From contig JACKKT010000016.1 in the NCBI GenBank assembly GCA_024236295.1, positions 1 to 31,333 of the forward strand: a stretch of 31,333 nt of DNA. The letters are read 5' to 3'. A program made the translations under genes and the position numbers. Below, piece after piece: positions 1 to 7,448 of the stretch. The number at the start of each line of letters is the position of its first letter. Position 1 is the stretch's first letter. Source of the stretch: Kordiimonadaceae bacterium (GTDB taxonomy: Bacteria > Pseudomonadota > Alphaproteobacteria > Sphingomonadales > Emcibacteraceae). Under the pieces are notes generated by a model, which did no database searches, was not told where the DNA came from, and saw nothing but the letters and a program-made list of their open reading frames with translations.

Positions 1-63
1 TATCAATTTTCACTTTCAGGCTTTACAGCGGCACATAACGCCATTACAAACGCCTGCCGCTAA
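1..63 (+). CDS. C-terminal tail of a probable IalB-family protein (partial)
   Basis: Frame 1 is open from the window edge for 20 codons and stops at TAA 61-63. The tail reads YQFSLSGFTAAHNAITNACR. A hydrophobic 'SLSGFTAA' stretch close to the C terminus resembles the end of invasion-associated locus B (IalB) periplasmic proteins, which in some alphaproteobacteria lie just upstream of rlmN. That identification is from memory of the family and from gene order; the tail is too short to prove it. The gene is co-directional with rlmN, 47 bases away. Confidence 0.5.
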   Translation, partial: YQFSLSGFTAAHNAITNACR

Positions 64-110
64 TTAAATTAAAGTAAATTGCAGCACTTTATATATAAGT
101 GAGATAAATT

Positions 111-1256
111 ATGAAGACTTTACCATTGGGTGTAGAGCCCGTCGTTGCACCGCGGCGCATTTTTGATGAAAGCAGAAGTCTTATTGGTTTATCTCATTCT
201 GAGGTGGCGGAAAAACTAAAAGAAATAGGCATTCCTGAAAAACAATGCCGGATGCGCGCACAGCAGATCTGGCACTGGATTTACTACAGAGGGGCTAAAT
301 CTTTTGGCGAAATGAGCAATATATCAAAAGATATGAGAGAAAAACTGGCCCAAAATTTTGATGTGGGTCGTCCTGAAATTTCAGAGGCTCTCGTTTCAAA
401 GGACGGGACACGTAAGTGGTTGTTGAAATTTCCTGATGGACAGGAAGTGGAAACTGTTTTTATACCAGAAGAAGACCGTGGTACCTTATGTGTTTCTTCT
501 CAGGTTGGATGCACATTAACTTGTAAATTCTGTCATACAGGCACACAGAGACTTGTGCGTAATTTAACGCCAACTGAAATTGTCATGCAGCTCCTTGTGG
601 CCAGAGATTATTTAGGTGAATGGCCAAGCCCCTCTGAAGGAAGACTGGTTTCGACAATAGTGCTTATGGGCATGGGAGAACCCCTTTATAATTTTGAAAA
701 TGTAAAAAAAGCAATGCATATTGTTATGGATGATAACGGTATTAATCTATCGCGGCGCCGGATTACATTATCAACATCCGGTGTCGTGCCGGAAATTTAT
801 CGTTGTGGCGAGGAAATGGGGGTTAATCTGGCTATTTCTTTACATGCGGTTGATGATGAAACCAGAAGCAAGATCATGCCTATTAACAATAAATATCCTA
901 TTGATGAACTGCTGACAGCCTGTAAGAATTATGCCGGAATAAAAAACAGCCGCAAAATTACATTCGAGTATATTTTGCTTAAAGATATCAATGACCGTGA
1001 TGAAGATGCCCTGAAGCTGGTCAAATTAATTAAAGATTATAAAATACCGGCAAAAGTAAATTTGATACCTTTCAATCCCTGGCCGGGATCAGGCTATGAA
1101 AGACCAAGCAAAGAGAGGGTAGCAAGATTCTCTGACCTGATATTCAGTCGGGGTATTTCTGCACCGATCAGAACGACGAGAGGCGAAGACATTCTGGCCG
1201 CCTGTGGGCAGTTAAAGTCTGAGTCTGAAAAAGAGCGAAAATCTAAACTGGTTTAA
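111..1256 (+). CDS. rlmN: RlmN, 23S rRNA (adenine2503-C2)/tRNA adenine37 methyltransferase
   Basis: Radical-SAM enzyme that methylates C2 of A2503 in 23S rRNA, and in many bacteria A37 of some tRNAs. The protein is 381 residues, a normal length. The cluster-binding CX3CX2C motif is at C134, C138 and C141 (GCTLTCKFCHTG). The second catalytic cysteine, which carries the methyl group, is C365 in 'ILAACGQL'. 'LMGMGEP' and the 'ISLHA' region are typical of the barrel. The N-terminal part (residues about 28-90) is the RNA-binding accessory domain. The start at 111 has only a weak purine-rich stretch upstream (gtgag), but no better start lies near it. Confidence 0.97.
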   Translation: MKTLPLGVEPVVAPRRIFDESRSLIGLSHSEVAEKLKEIGIPEKQCRMRAQQIWHWIYYRGAKSFGEMSNISKDMREKLAQNFDVGRPEISEALVSKDGTRKWLLKFPDGQEVETVFIPEEDRGTLCVSSQVGCTLTCKFCHTGTQRLVRNLTPTEIVMQLLVARDYLGEWPSPSEGRLVSTIVLMGMGEPLYNFENVKKAMHIVMDDNGINLSRRRITLSTSGVVPEIYRCGEEMGVNLAISLHAVDDETRSKIMPINNKYPIDELLTACKNYAGIKNSRKITFEYILLKDINDRDEDALKLVKLIKDYKIPAKVNLIPFNPWPGSGYERPSKERVARFSDLIFSRGISAPIRTTRGEDILAACGQLKSESEKERKSKLV

Positions 1257-1348
1257 TATATTTTAATGAAATGATATATTATTGCTTGCATTGTTTGCCT
1301 GCCTCGTATAACACCTCTTTTTTTAAAGTATTAGCTAACGCTTAGTTT

Positions 1349-1404
1349 ATGCATTAAAGATACTTGATTATATACATTTAATATATTAATTTATACATTT
1401 AATA
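1349..1404. promoter_or_regulatory. Tandem direct repeats upstream of the Rrf2 regulator gene
   Basis: The 13-mer TATACATTTAATA occurs perfectly at 1371-1383 and 1392-1404, start points 21 bases apart, or two helical turns. A related ATGCATTA sits at 1349-1356. The ATRCATTT core resembles half-sites described for NsrR (ATGCATTT-type). The cluster lies 57-112 bases before the regulator's start codon, so it may be an autoregulatory operator. The region is very AT-rich and chance repeats are possible. Confidence 0.4.
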
Positions 1405-1460
1405 AATCTATAGTAAGTCGTTTATATACCTATCATAGATATTAAAAAGGAAGGATGTCC

Positions 1461-1883
1461 ATGAGACTAACTTCATTCACTGATTATTCCGTACGTGTAC
1501 TGATGCATGTCGCAAAAAAAAATGGGGCACTTTCGTCTATTCGTGAAGTGTCTGAGGAATATGATATTTCAAAAAATCATCTTATGAAGATTGTGCACGC
1601 GCTGGGTAAAGGGGGATATCTGGAAACAATTCGCGGTAAGAATGGTGGCTTCAAACTTGGTCAGGATGCCAAGAAAATCAACATTGGTAAACTCATCCGA
1701 TATACGGAAGAAGATATGAATATTGTCCAGTGTTTGGGGGATCAGGACGGTAATTGCTCTCTTCATAAAAAATGTCATTTTGCATGTGTAATTAATGAAG
1801 CGCGGAATGCTTTTCTGGCAGCTGTTGATAAATACACCCTTGCAGATATTGTGAATGATCGACCACCGGTGAAACTTTCCTGA
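1461..1883 (+). CDS. Rrf2-family transcriptional regulator, NsrR-like
   Basis: DNA-binding regulator of about 140 residues with an N-terminal winged helix (residues 1-75, opening MRLTSFTDYSVRVLMH) and conserved cysteines at about 91, 99, 105 and 109. NsrR proteins bind an Fe-S cluster with three cysteines in this region and sense nitric oxide; the spacing C-x7-C-x5-C is nearer NsrR than IscR. I prefer the ATG at 1461 to the one at 1455: the AAGGAAGG ribosome binding site (1447-1454) abuts 1455 but sits six bases before 1461, and family members start MRLT. The targets are unknown. No nitric-oxide gene is adjacent; the nearest respiratory genes are an NDUFS4-like gene downstream and, 25 kb away, the cbb3 oxidase. 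Confidence 0.85.
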   Translation: MRLTSFTDYSVRVLMHVAKKNGALSSIREVSEEYDISKNHLMKIVHALGKGGYLETIRGKNGGFKLGQDAKKINIGKLIRYTEEDMNIVQCLGDQDGNCSLHKKCHFACVINEARNAFLAAVDKYTLADIVNDRPPVKLS

Positions 1884-1889
1884 TATTTT

Positions 1890-1917
1890 GAGTTTTTCGA
1901 AAATTAAACTCTTTATG
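1890..1917 (+). terminator. Weak hairpin after the Rrf2 regulator gene
   Basis: GAGTTT (1890-1895) and AAACTC (1906-1911) form a 6-bp stem with a 10-base loop seven bases after the stop codon, followed by a short CTTTATG. The T run is poor, so termination would be inefficient. Confidence 0.3.
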
Positions 1918-1990
1918 AATTTTACACTTTAACTCGGCTATATTGTCGAGTAAAAAAGAAACTATAATTTTGTTTCAAAGGTAAAAACAT

Positions 1991-2281
1991 ATGATAGCCC
2001 GTATTTTCAAACCAACAAAAAATGCTATGCAGTCGGGAATGAAGCGCTCAAAAAAGTGGCATTTTGAATATGCACCTGAGAAAGCCAGAGACCTTGATCC
2101 CCTGATGGGATGGACTGGTTCTTCAGATATGAAGAGCCAGATAAGATTAACCTTTGACACAAAGCAGGAAGCTGTGGCATATGCTGAGCGCAACGGAATT
2201 GATTATGTTGTGCAGGAGCCCCATACGAGGAAAAAACGTCTTAAAAGTTATGCTGATGTTTTTGCTTTTCGCCCCCAATAA
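1991..2281 (+). CDS. NDUFS4-like accessory subunit of respiratory complex I
   Basis: A 96-residue protein matching the 'ETC complex I subunit conserved region' family, the bacterial counterpart of mitochondrial NDUFS4 (18 kDa, AQDQ). Recognisable features are the 'ARIFKPTKNAMQSG' opening, 'WHFEY', 'DPLMGWTGSSD', 'LTFDTKQEAVAYAE' and the C-terminal basic 'RKKRLKSYADVFAF'. In alphaproteobacteria this small subunit is usually encoded away from the nuo operon, often beside a tRNA, as here. It is expected to stabilise the NADH-dehydrogenase arm on the cytoplasmic face. AAAGG at 1977-1981 is a plausible ribosome binding site. Confidence 0.92.
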   Translation: MIARIFKPTKNAMQSGMKRSKKWHFEYAPEKARDLDPLMGWTGSSDMKSQIRLTFDTKQEAVAYAERNGIDYVVQEPHTRKKRLKSYADVFAFRPQ

Positions 2282-2295
2282 TCATTTGTTTTTGC

Positions 2296-2372
<77 letters not shown>

Positions 2373-2385
2373 ATTTTCTTTTCAA

Positions 2386-3474
2386 CTATTCTTTCTTTGT
2401 ATTTTTTCTGGAATTTCCTGTTTTATACCAAACGTTAAAACCTGTGAAGCAAAGGAGTGTTAATGCAAACCCGGATAAGGCCACAAGAAATTTATAAATA
2501 AAACCGCCGGTTTTGCCTGCATGAAGGGCATAATATGTGCGCGACACATGATAATATTCCGGCGCATGGCGGTAATCTTCAAATCTGACAATTTTCTGCT
2601 TCTCCAGATCGGCGGAGAGGAAACTGGCACCAAAAGGGGACAGGCCCTCAGGATATCTAAATCTGATCCTGGCAATGGTTGGTGTTTCAGGTTTAGGCAT
2701 ATAAAAACGTGCCAGATCCCCTTCCGGAATATATTTAAAATAATATCGGGTGAAGTCCTCAAGATTTGCAATGGAAACGTTGGCAGGCAGCGTGCCCAGT
2801 GCTTTTTCATATCTTTGATCAAGGTCTTCCTGGCTGACCACTTCGCCAAGTAAGGTTGAAACTATTTTCTGGCTGGGGGCATAAAATACAAGCGCGACAC
2901 CAGTTAAGGTGACAATAAACATTACCAGTGCATTGAAAAAACCAAATGACCGATGTGATTTAAGGGATGATTTTCGTTTTAGATTAAGTGGGATCATTTC
3001 TTTAAAGTTAAACCCACGCCGAAATGGCCACCAAATCCAGAGACCACTGATGATCATAAAAATAAGGACTATCCCGGTATAGCCCAGAATTTGTTCTCCC
3101 ATATGGCCGCCCAGAAAATGAATATGCAGATCAGATAAAAAGATCATGATTTCTGTCATATTATAATTAACCGGCAATTTTTCGAGAGTGACGGGATCGT
3201 AATAGGAAATGGAGCCGTTCCAGTTCCAGACACGGTACCAGGGGGCATCCGCCATCGGGAAATCTATAAAATTAATATCAGGGCCGCTTAATTCTCTAAT
3301 TGCTTTTACAGCCTCCTCTTCTTCAATTTTTTGATATTTTGGTGTTTTTGTATCAAGTGAAAGTGAAATAATTTCAGGTCGATAAACCAGAATCGTGCCT
3401 GAAATGGCCGTTAATATGAACGCAATGCCAAGAATTAAGCCCAAGTATAAATGAATTTTTCTAAGCAGTTTCAT
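2386..3474 (-). CDS. PepSY-associated transmembrane protein, probable iron-uptake partner
   Basis: A 362-residue inner-membrane protein of the PepSY_TM family. Four hydrophobic segments are visible, at roughly residues 9-30, 128-150, 178-198 and 335-355. The N terminus 'LLRKIHLYLGLILGIAFILTAISG' is the family signature. Histidines near membrane ends (H8, 'HIHFLGGH', 'LKSHRSFG', 'ALHAGKTGG') could bind haem or metal, as proposed for PiuB/FsrB-like ferric-siderophore reductases. It lies 89 bases downstream of a TonB-dependent receptor gene on the same strand, but a strong terminator sits between them. A role in reducing or releasing imported iron is inferred from family and context. Confidence 0.85.
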   Translation of the reverse strand: MKLLRKIHLYLGLILGIAFILTAISGTILVYRPEIISLSLDTKTPKYQKIEEEEAVKAIRELSGPDINFIDFPMADAPWYRVWNWNGSISYYDPVTLEKLPVNYNMTEIMIFLSDLHIHFLGGHMGEQILGYTGIVLIFMIISGLWIWWPFRRGFNFKEMIPLNLKRKSSLKSHRSFGFFNALVMFIVTLTGVALVFYAPSQKIVSTLLGEVVSQEDLDQRYEKALGTLPANVSIANLEDFTRYYFKYIPEGDLARFYMPKPETPTIARIRFRYPEGLSPFGASFLSADLEKQKIVRFEDYRHAPEYYHVSRTYYALHAGKTGGFIYKFLVALSGFALTLLCFTGFNVWYKTGNSRKNTKKE

Positions 3475-3490
3475 GTTTCACTCATTCATG

Positions 3491-3550
3491 CGGAAAATAA
3501 AAAAGCAGAGGGCCGTTTTGGTGAGGAGCGGAAGGACGGCCCTCTGCTTC
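3491..3550 (-). terminator. Strong intrinsic terminator after the TonB-dependent receptor gene
   Basis: GCAGAGGGCCGT (3505-3516) pairs perfectly with ACGGCCCTCTGC (3536-3547): 12 bp, GC-rich, with a 19-base loop. Reading on the minus strand the stem is followed directly by TTTTTTATTTT. It lies between the receptor stop codon and the PepSY gene start, so transcription of the PepSY gene from the receptor promoter would depend on readthrough. Confidence 0.9.
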
Positions 3551-3563
3551 ATGGCATTGACCT

Positions 3564-5750
3564 TTAGAAGTCCACCATATATCCCAATGTAAATGTTCTG
3601 CCTATACCGCTGAAATAACGGTTATCTGTTGCAAATGAATAGGTCTGTGAATTGTAGGTTATATAATATTCATCCAACAGATTTTCGATGCCTAGGCTGA
3701 TTTTACCGATCTCACTTTGATAGGTCAGGTTAAAGTCCAACAAAGTATATCCGTCAAAATTACCGGCTGTGCTGGCATCTGTAATATCAAATTCACGGTC
3801 CAGATAATGGCTTGATTGAAGTCTTGCCGTTAGGCCATTTTGAAGGTCTGCCTGAATATATAAATTTAAAGTATCCGGGCTAATATTTATCGAAGGCAGC
3901 CTTGTATCAATCACATTGTCGCCGTCACTGTCATAATGGCCTTCAATGTTGGAATAGTTTCCGCCAATTTTGAAATAATCATTGACCTGAGCACTAAGAG
4001 CAATTTCAAAACCCTTGATGCGTGTTTTTTCACGGTTGACCGAGAAAATGCCATCACTGTTCGGGCTTAACCGTGAACCCAGATCAGATTTTGAAATAAA
4101 GTAGCTGAATTTTGTGTCAAAAATTTCATCTGTATAACTTACGCCAAATTCAAGATTATCTGAAATGACCGGTTCAAGATCGAGAAGATTTGCCACCATA
4201 ACACCCGGTGTGTTTACTGCGCGAAGAACGCGGCCGACATCAGGCATGGTGAAGCCTTGAGAATAAGAACTGAAGAAAGTTATTTCATCGGTTGCATCAA
4301 ATACCAGACCAACATTGAACAAAGGCTCAGTGAAAGATTGAGACCCTCCTTCAACAGTCAGAATCTGATAAGGATTAACAGGATCATTGCGGGTATTGCC
4401 GGCTAATGTTTCATAATCATCAGCGGAAAGCTTGGCATATTCAAGACGGATGCCGCCACTGAGTGTTAGATCAGGAACGATTTCACGGTCAAGCTGGATA
4501 AAGGGGGCTATATTGTTGAATTTTGTTTCCGGTACCCAATTGCGCTTTGTAATATACAGTTCCTGGAATGTTTTATCATTAAGCCAGTCAACACCTGTAA
4601 TCAAATTGACGCCACTACCAGCAACATTCTGAAGGTTATATGTGGTTCTTGCACCGATTTTTTGTGACGTATTTCGGGACTGTTCATAAAGGGTGCCGAA
4701 AGGTGGAATAGCAGGGTCCTGAAAAGTTGCTGAAATACTGCCGCCATAGAGTGCCGAGAAATCCTGAAAATAAACGCTGGCAGAAAACGTGCCGCCCGCA
4801 AAATCTGTTTCATCATACGTCAGGGAGGATGTAAGCGCTTTGTTTATTGGTGGTGTTCCGGGTTCAACCCCCTTCATTCCCGAAGTTGGAATGCCAAGGG
4901 CTTTATTACCATTTACAGTCACATAATTTCCGGAAGCTTTAAGATTAAAGCGATTCACCATTAGCGATAATTTACCGGTTTCTGTAATTTCATAACCAAT
5001 TTTACCGTATAAATCATATTGTTTTGAATCCTGTAAATCACCCTGAACCGAATAAATACCGACAATATTATCATTTCCATCATAGCTAATTCCTCTTTTG
5101 TGATATGATCCCGCAAAATAAAAATCAAACTTATCAACTTTCTGTCCAACCGAATAAAAGCCCTTATAGCCAAATCCGTTTGAATGAAAATCATCATCTG
5201 AGGTTATTTGAAAACCGGCTCTTTGTTCCAGAGATCCGTCATCATTTGCTTCGCGCGTGACATAATTAATAATTCCCCCGGTGGCCCCAAGCCCCTGAAT
5301 GGCGTTTGATCCGTGGATTACCTCAACGCGGCTGATCATAAACGGGTCAATCGTATAACTTGAGCGCGAACCATCACGTAAAGGATTGCTTTGTGGTACA
5401 CCATCAATCAAATAAAGTGGTTTACGTCCGCGAAAGCTTTCACCGGAACTGGTCAGTTTCTGAATACTGGGTGACAGGCTTGGAACCAGATTGCCAATTG
5501 CAGCAAACAAATCATTGGAAATACTTAATTGGTTTTCCAGCTCGTCTTCACCAACGAGTGTAATAGTGCTTGGAATGGCTTTTGGGCTTTTTTGACTGCG
5601 TGCAGCTGTAACTGTAATCACTTCATCTGAATTATCATCGATACTGTCTTGCGCAGAAGCCTGATTGCTTAATGCCATGATAAATGCTGATGATAACAGG
5701 TAAGTCGTTGTTGTTAAATGTCTTAAAAATACATTTTTGGGGGTAATCAT
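3564..5750 (-). CDS. TonB-dependent outer-membrane receptor, probably for ferric siderophore
   Basis: A 728-residue receptor with a signal peptide (residues 1 to about 33, ending ASA), a TonB-box-like EVITVTA at 43-49, a plug domain (about 55-165, with 'PLYLIDGVPQ' and 'VEVIHGSNAIQGLGATGGIINYVT') and a beta-barrel. The last residue is phenylalanine (GYMVDF), as usual for outer-membrane barrels. 'FDATDEITFFSSYSQGFTMPDVGRVLR' and the closing 'GIENLLDEYYIT' are typical of iron-siderophore receptors. A Fur-like box lies just upstream, which supports iron repression. The exact ligand cannot be read from the sequence. The start has only a weak upstream purine run. Confidence 0.93.
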   Translation of the reverse strand: MITPKNVFLRHLTTTTYLLSSAFIMALSNQASAQDSIDDNSDEVITVTAARSQKSPKAIPSTITLVGEDELENQLSISNDLFAAIGNLVPSLSPSIQKLTSSGESFRGRKPLYLIDGVPQSNPLRDGSRSSYTIDPFMISRVEVIHGSNAIQGLGATGGIINYVTREANDDGSLEQRAGFQITSDDDFHSNGFGYKGFYSVGQKVDKFDFYFAGSYHKRGISYDGNDNIVGIYSVQGDLQDSKQYDLYGKIGYEITETGKLSLMVNRFNLKASGNYVTVNGNKALGIPTSGMKGVEPGTPPINKALTSSLTYDETDFAGGTFSASVYFQDFSALYGGSISATFQDPAIPPFGTLYEQSRNTSQKIGARTTYNLQNVAGSGVNLITGVDWLNDKTFQELYITKRNWVPETKFNNIAPFIQLDREIVPDLTLSGGIRLEYAKLSADDYETLAGNTRNDPVNPYQILTVEGGSQSFTEPLFNVGLVFDATDEITFFSSYSQGFTMPDVGRVLRAVNTPGVMVANLLDLEPVISDNLEFGVSYTDEIFDTKFSYFISKSDLGSRLSPNSDGIFSVNREKTRIKGFEIALSAQVNDYFKIGGNYSNIEGHYDSDGDNVIDTRLPSINISPDTLNLYIQADLQNGLTARLQSSHYLDREFDITDASTAGNFDGYTLLDFNLTYQSEIGKISLGIENLLDEYYITYNSQTYSFATDNRYFSGIGRTFTLGYMVDF

Positions 5751-5774
5751 AAACTCATCTTTCTTATTAATAAT

Positions 5775-5793
5775 GATAATGAGAATGATTCTT
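5775..5793 (-). promoter_or_regulatory. Fur-like box upstream of the TonB-dependent receptor gene
   Basis: GATAATGAGAATGATTCTT matches the classical 19-base Fur box GATAATGATAATCATTATC at most positions and contains the inverted repeat GAGAAT-G-ATTCTT. It is 25-43 bases upstream of the receptor start codon, a position that would block transcription. Which alphaproteobacterial regulator (Fur, Irr or RirA) reads it is not determined by the sequence. Confidence 0.7.
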
Positions 5794-5835
5794 AATAATA
5801 AAGAAAGAAAATATCAATAGAAAAATTAATTTTAA

Positions 5836-5868
5836 TCAAAAAAATTCTGATATCAGGATTTTTGCTTT
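5836..5868 (-). terminator. Possible terminator overlapping the end of the MFS gene
   Basis: On the minus strand AAAATCCTGA and TCAGAATTTTTTT face each other across the MFS stop codon, giving a short stem with one mismatch followed by a run of seven T. The stem is AT-rich and short, so this is only a candidate. Confidence 0.4.
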
Positions 5869-7067
5869 AAAGATTGGCTTCTTAATTTTAAGAAAATAAA
5901 CAGGGTTACAGCACCACATAAGAAGAAGCCTGCAATCATTGGCTGCACTGATCCATTATAAAGACGAGCTATTGAACCGCCCACAAGAACAGCAAGTAAT
6001 GTTTGAATTGAGGTGATGACTGATGTTGCCAATCCAGCCATATGACCAAAGGGTTGAAGGGCCATGCTGCTGAAATTGCCAAACAGACATCCAAGGCAAA
6101 AGAAATTAGCCATCTGGTAAAAGTAAAATAACTCAAATGTCAGGTTTCCACCATTAAAAAAACTTACAATTACAAAGGTCAGAGACAGGGATGATTGAAG
6201 AACAAGGAAGAAAAAACACACCTGTTCTATAGTAAACCTGGCAACCAGTTTTGAGTTAATATAAGACGAAATTCCATATGCAATAGCAAGAATTCCAAAA
6301 TAAATTGGGAACAGTTCACCAAGATTATATTGAACCTGCATAATCTGCTGTGCAGAACTTAAATAAGATACGAAGGCACCAAACATGGTTCCTGATGCAA
6401 ATGTATACCCTAATGAAATGGGATGTTTCACCGTTTCAATCATGCCATAGAGGATAGGTTTAAATGAAAATGACCGGACATTTTCAAAAGCCAAAGTCTC
6501 ACGTTGTCTAAAATGCATCCAGGTGACACCAGCAACAGCAAAGAAAAAGATAAACCAGAATATAGCCTGCCATCCGGCGAAAAGTAGAATTGTCTGACCG
6601 ATGAGAGGGGCAAGGGCAGGGACCATAATAAAAACCATGATGATGAGTGACATAATTTTGGCCATTTCACGGCCTTCATATTTATCACGGATAATGGCAA
6701 GACTGACCACGCGGCATGACGCTGAACCAAAGCCCTGTATCACACGCCCAAGAAGCATCATATTCAAGCTTGTAGAAAAAATAGCAATCAAAGTACCCAG
6801 CAGAAAAATGGAAACACCAACATAAATGGCTTTTTTCCGGCCATAACTGTCGGCAAATGGCCCATAAATAACGACCCCAAATGATATTCCAAAAAATATC
6901 GCAGATATGACAAGTTGAATATCATTGGCATTTGTAACATTAAGATCTTTTGTCATTTGCCCGAGTGCAGGAATCATAGAATCTACTGAAAGGGCAGTAA
7001 TAGACATAAGCATAGCCATTATGCAGATAAATTCATTTCGATTAAGGAGGTTTACTCTCTTTGCCAT
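5853..7067 (-). CDS. MFS transporter, Bcr/CflA drug-efflux type
   Basis: A 404-residue protein with about twelve hydrophobic segments. Between helices 2 and 3 is the MFS motif 'GPFADSYGRKKAIYVG', and in helix 5 the antiporter motif 'VPALAPLIGQTIL', the pattern of Bcr/CflA 12-helix proton antiporters. It lies directly upstream of, and in the same direction as, the receptor gene, so export of a siderophore or a linked compound is possible, but the Fur-like box lies between the two genes and would not obviously control this one. A tandem AAGGAGG-type ribosome binding site is not apparent in front of the chosen ATG; GGATCC lies there instead. The substrate is unknown. Confidence 0.85.
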   Translation of the reverse strand: MAKRVNLLNRNEFICIMAMLMSITALSVDSMIPALGQMTKDLNVTNANDIQLVISAIFFGISFGVVIYGPFADSYGRKKAIYVGVSIFLLGTLIAIFSTSLNMMLLGRVIQGFGSASCRVVSLAIIRDKYEGREMAKIMSLIIMVFIMVPALAPLIGQTILLFAGWQAIFWFIFFFAVAGVTWMHFRQRETLAFENVRSFSFKPILYGMIETVKHPISLGYTFASGTMFGAFVSYLSSAQQIMQVQYNLGELFPIYFGILAIAYGISSYINSKLVARFTIEQVCFFFLVLQSSLSLTFVIVSFFNGGNLTFELFYFYQMANFFCLGCLFGNFSSMALQPFGHMAGLATSVITSIQTLLAVLVGGSIARLYNGSVQPMIAGFFLCGAVTLFIFLKLRSQSLKQKS

Positions 7068-7213
7068 AGGATCCCCATGCAGTAACTGCTTTAGCAGAAA
7101 AATTCAATTTACTAAAATTACGGGGAACTTGTATTAAAAATGAAATTTGAGTTGTTCACCGTATGGATGTTGTTCTATATCAGATCGTTTTAAACTTGTC
7201 GAAAAAATAATTT

Positions 7214-7228
7214 GTTCTATAAATGTTC
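7214..7228 (+). promoter_or_regulatory. Perfect alphaproteobacterial LexA (SOS) box
   Basis: GTTCTATAAATGTTC fits the alphaproteobacterial LexA operator GTTC-N7-GTTC exactly, with the AT-rich spacer these sites usually have. It abuts the -35 element (7229-7234) of the promoter for the small gene at 7281, so LexA bound here would block it. It is the only site of this form I noticed in the window. The divergent MFS start is about 150 bases away, and control of that gene is less likely. Confidence 0.7.
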
Positions 7229-7257
7229 TTGATTTATTCTTAATATTAGGCTATATG
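7229..7257 (+). promoter_or_regulatory. Sigma-70-type promoter of the small SOS-box gene
   Basis: A -35 TTGATT (7229-7234) and a -10 TATATG (7252-7257) are separated by exactly 17 bases. Transcription would start near 7264, leaving a leader of about 17 bases that contains the AGGAGG ribosome binding site (7269-7274). The match to consensus is 4 of 6 in each hexamer. Confidence 0.55.
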
Positions 7258-7280
7258 TTCTAAAAATTAGGAGGAAAACG

Positions 7281-7424
7281 ATGGCTTTCACTTTTAAACA
7301 AAAAAAAATATGCTTTAAAAAAGGGCTCTATAAATGCCCGGTTCCGCCAGCAGATATTAGTCGTTACTGGTCTGAACTGGATTGGTTTCGCCATGTGGAT
7401 ACCCATGGCGTCTGGTGCCATTAA
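7281..7424 (+). CDS. Unrecognised 47-residue protein, probably SOS-regulated
   Basis: ATG 7281 to TAA 7422-7424, six bases after a perfect AGGAGG. The product starts MAFTFKQKKICFKKGLYKCP and ends in a tryptophan- and histidine-rich stretch (SRYWSELDWFRHVDTHGVWCH). It has three cysteines (11, 19, 46), a lysine-rich first half and no membrane segment or signal peptide. I do not recognise a family. A well-spaced promoter and a perfect GTTC-N7-GTTC LexA box directly upstream argue for a real gene induced by DNA damage. The only tiny alphaproteobacterial SOS protein I recall is Caulobacter SidA, a 29-residue membrane peptide, which this does not resemble. It converges on the hydrolase gene ending at 7449. 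Function unknown. Confidence 0.65.
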   Translation: MAFTFKQKKICFKKGLYKCPVPPADISRYWSELDWFRHVDTHGVWCH

Positions 7425-7448
7425 TCGTCTGAACTATTCAGCGATTTA

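Noticed and set aside
1371..1404. Start of a CRISPR or other repeat array
   Set aside because: Only two 13-base copies with an 8-base gap; no further units and no cas genes nearby.
7068..7213. Second SOS box further upstream (GTTC at 7154 and 7172)
   Set aside because: The two GTTC elements start 18 bases apart rather than the 11 required by GTTC-N7-GTTC.
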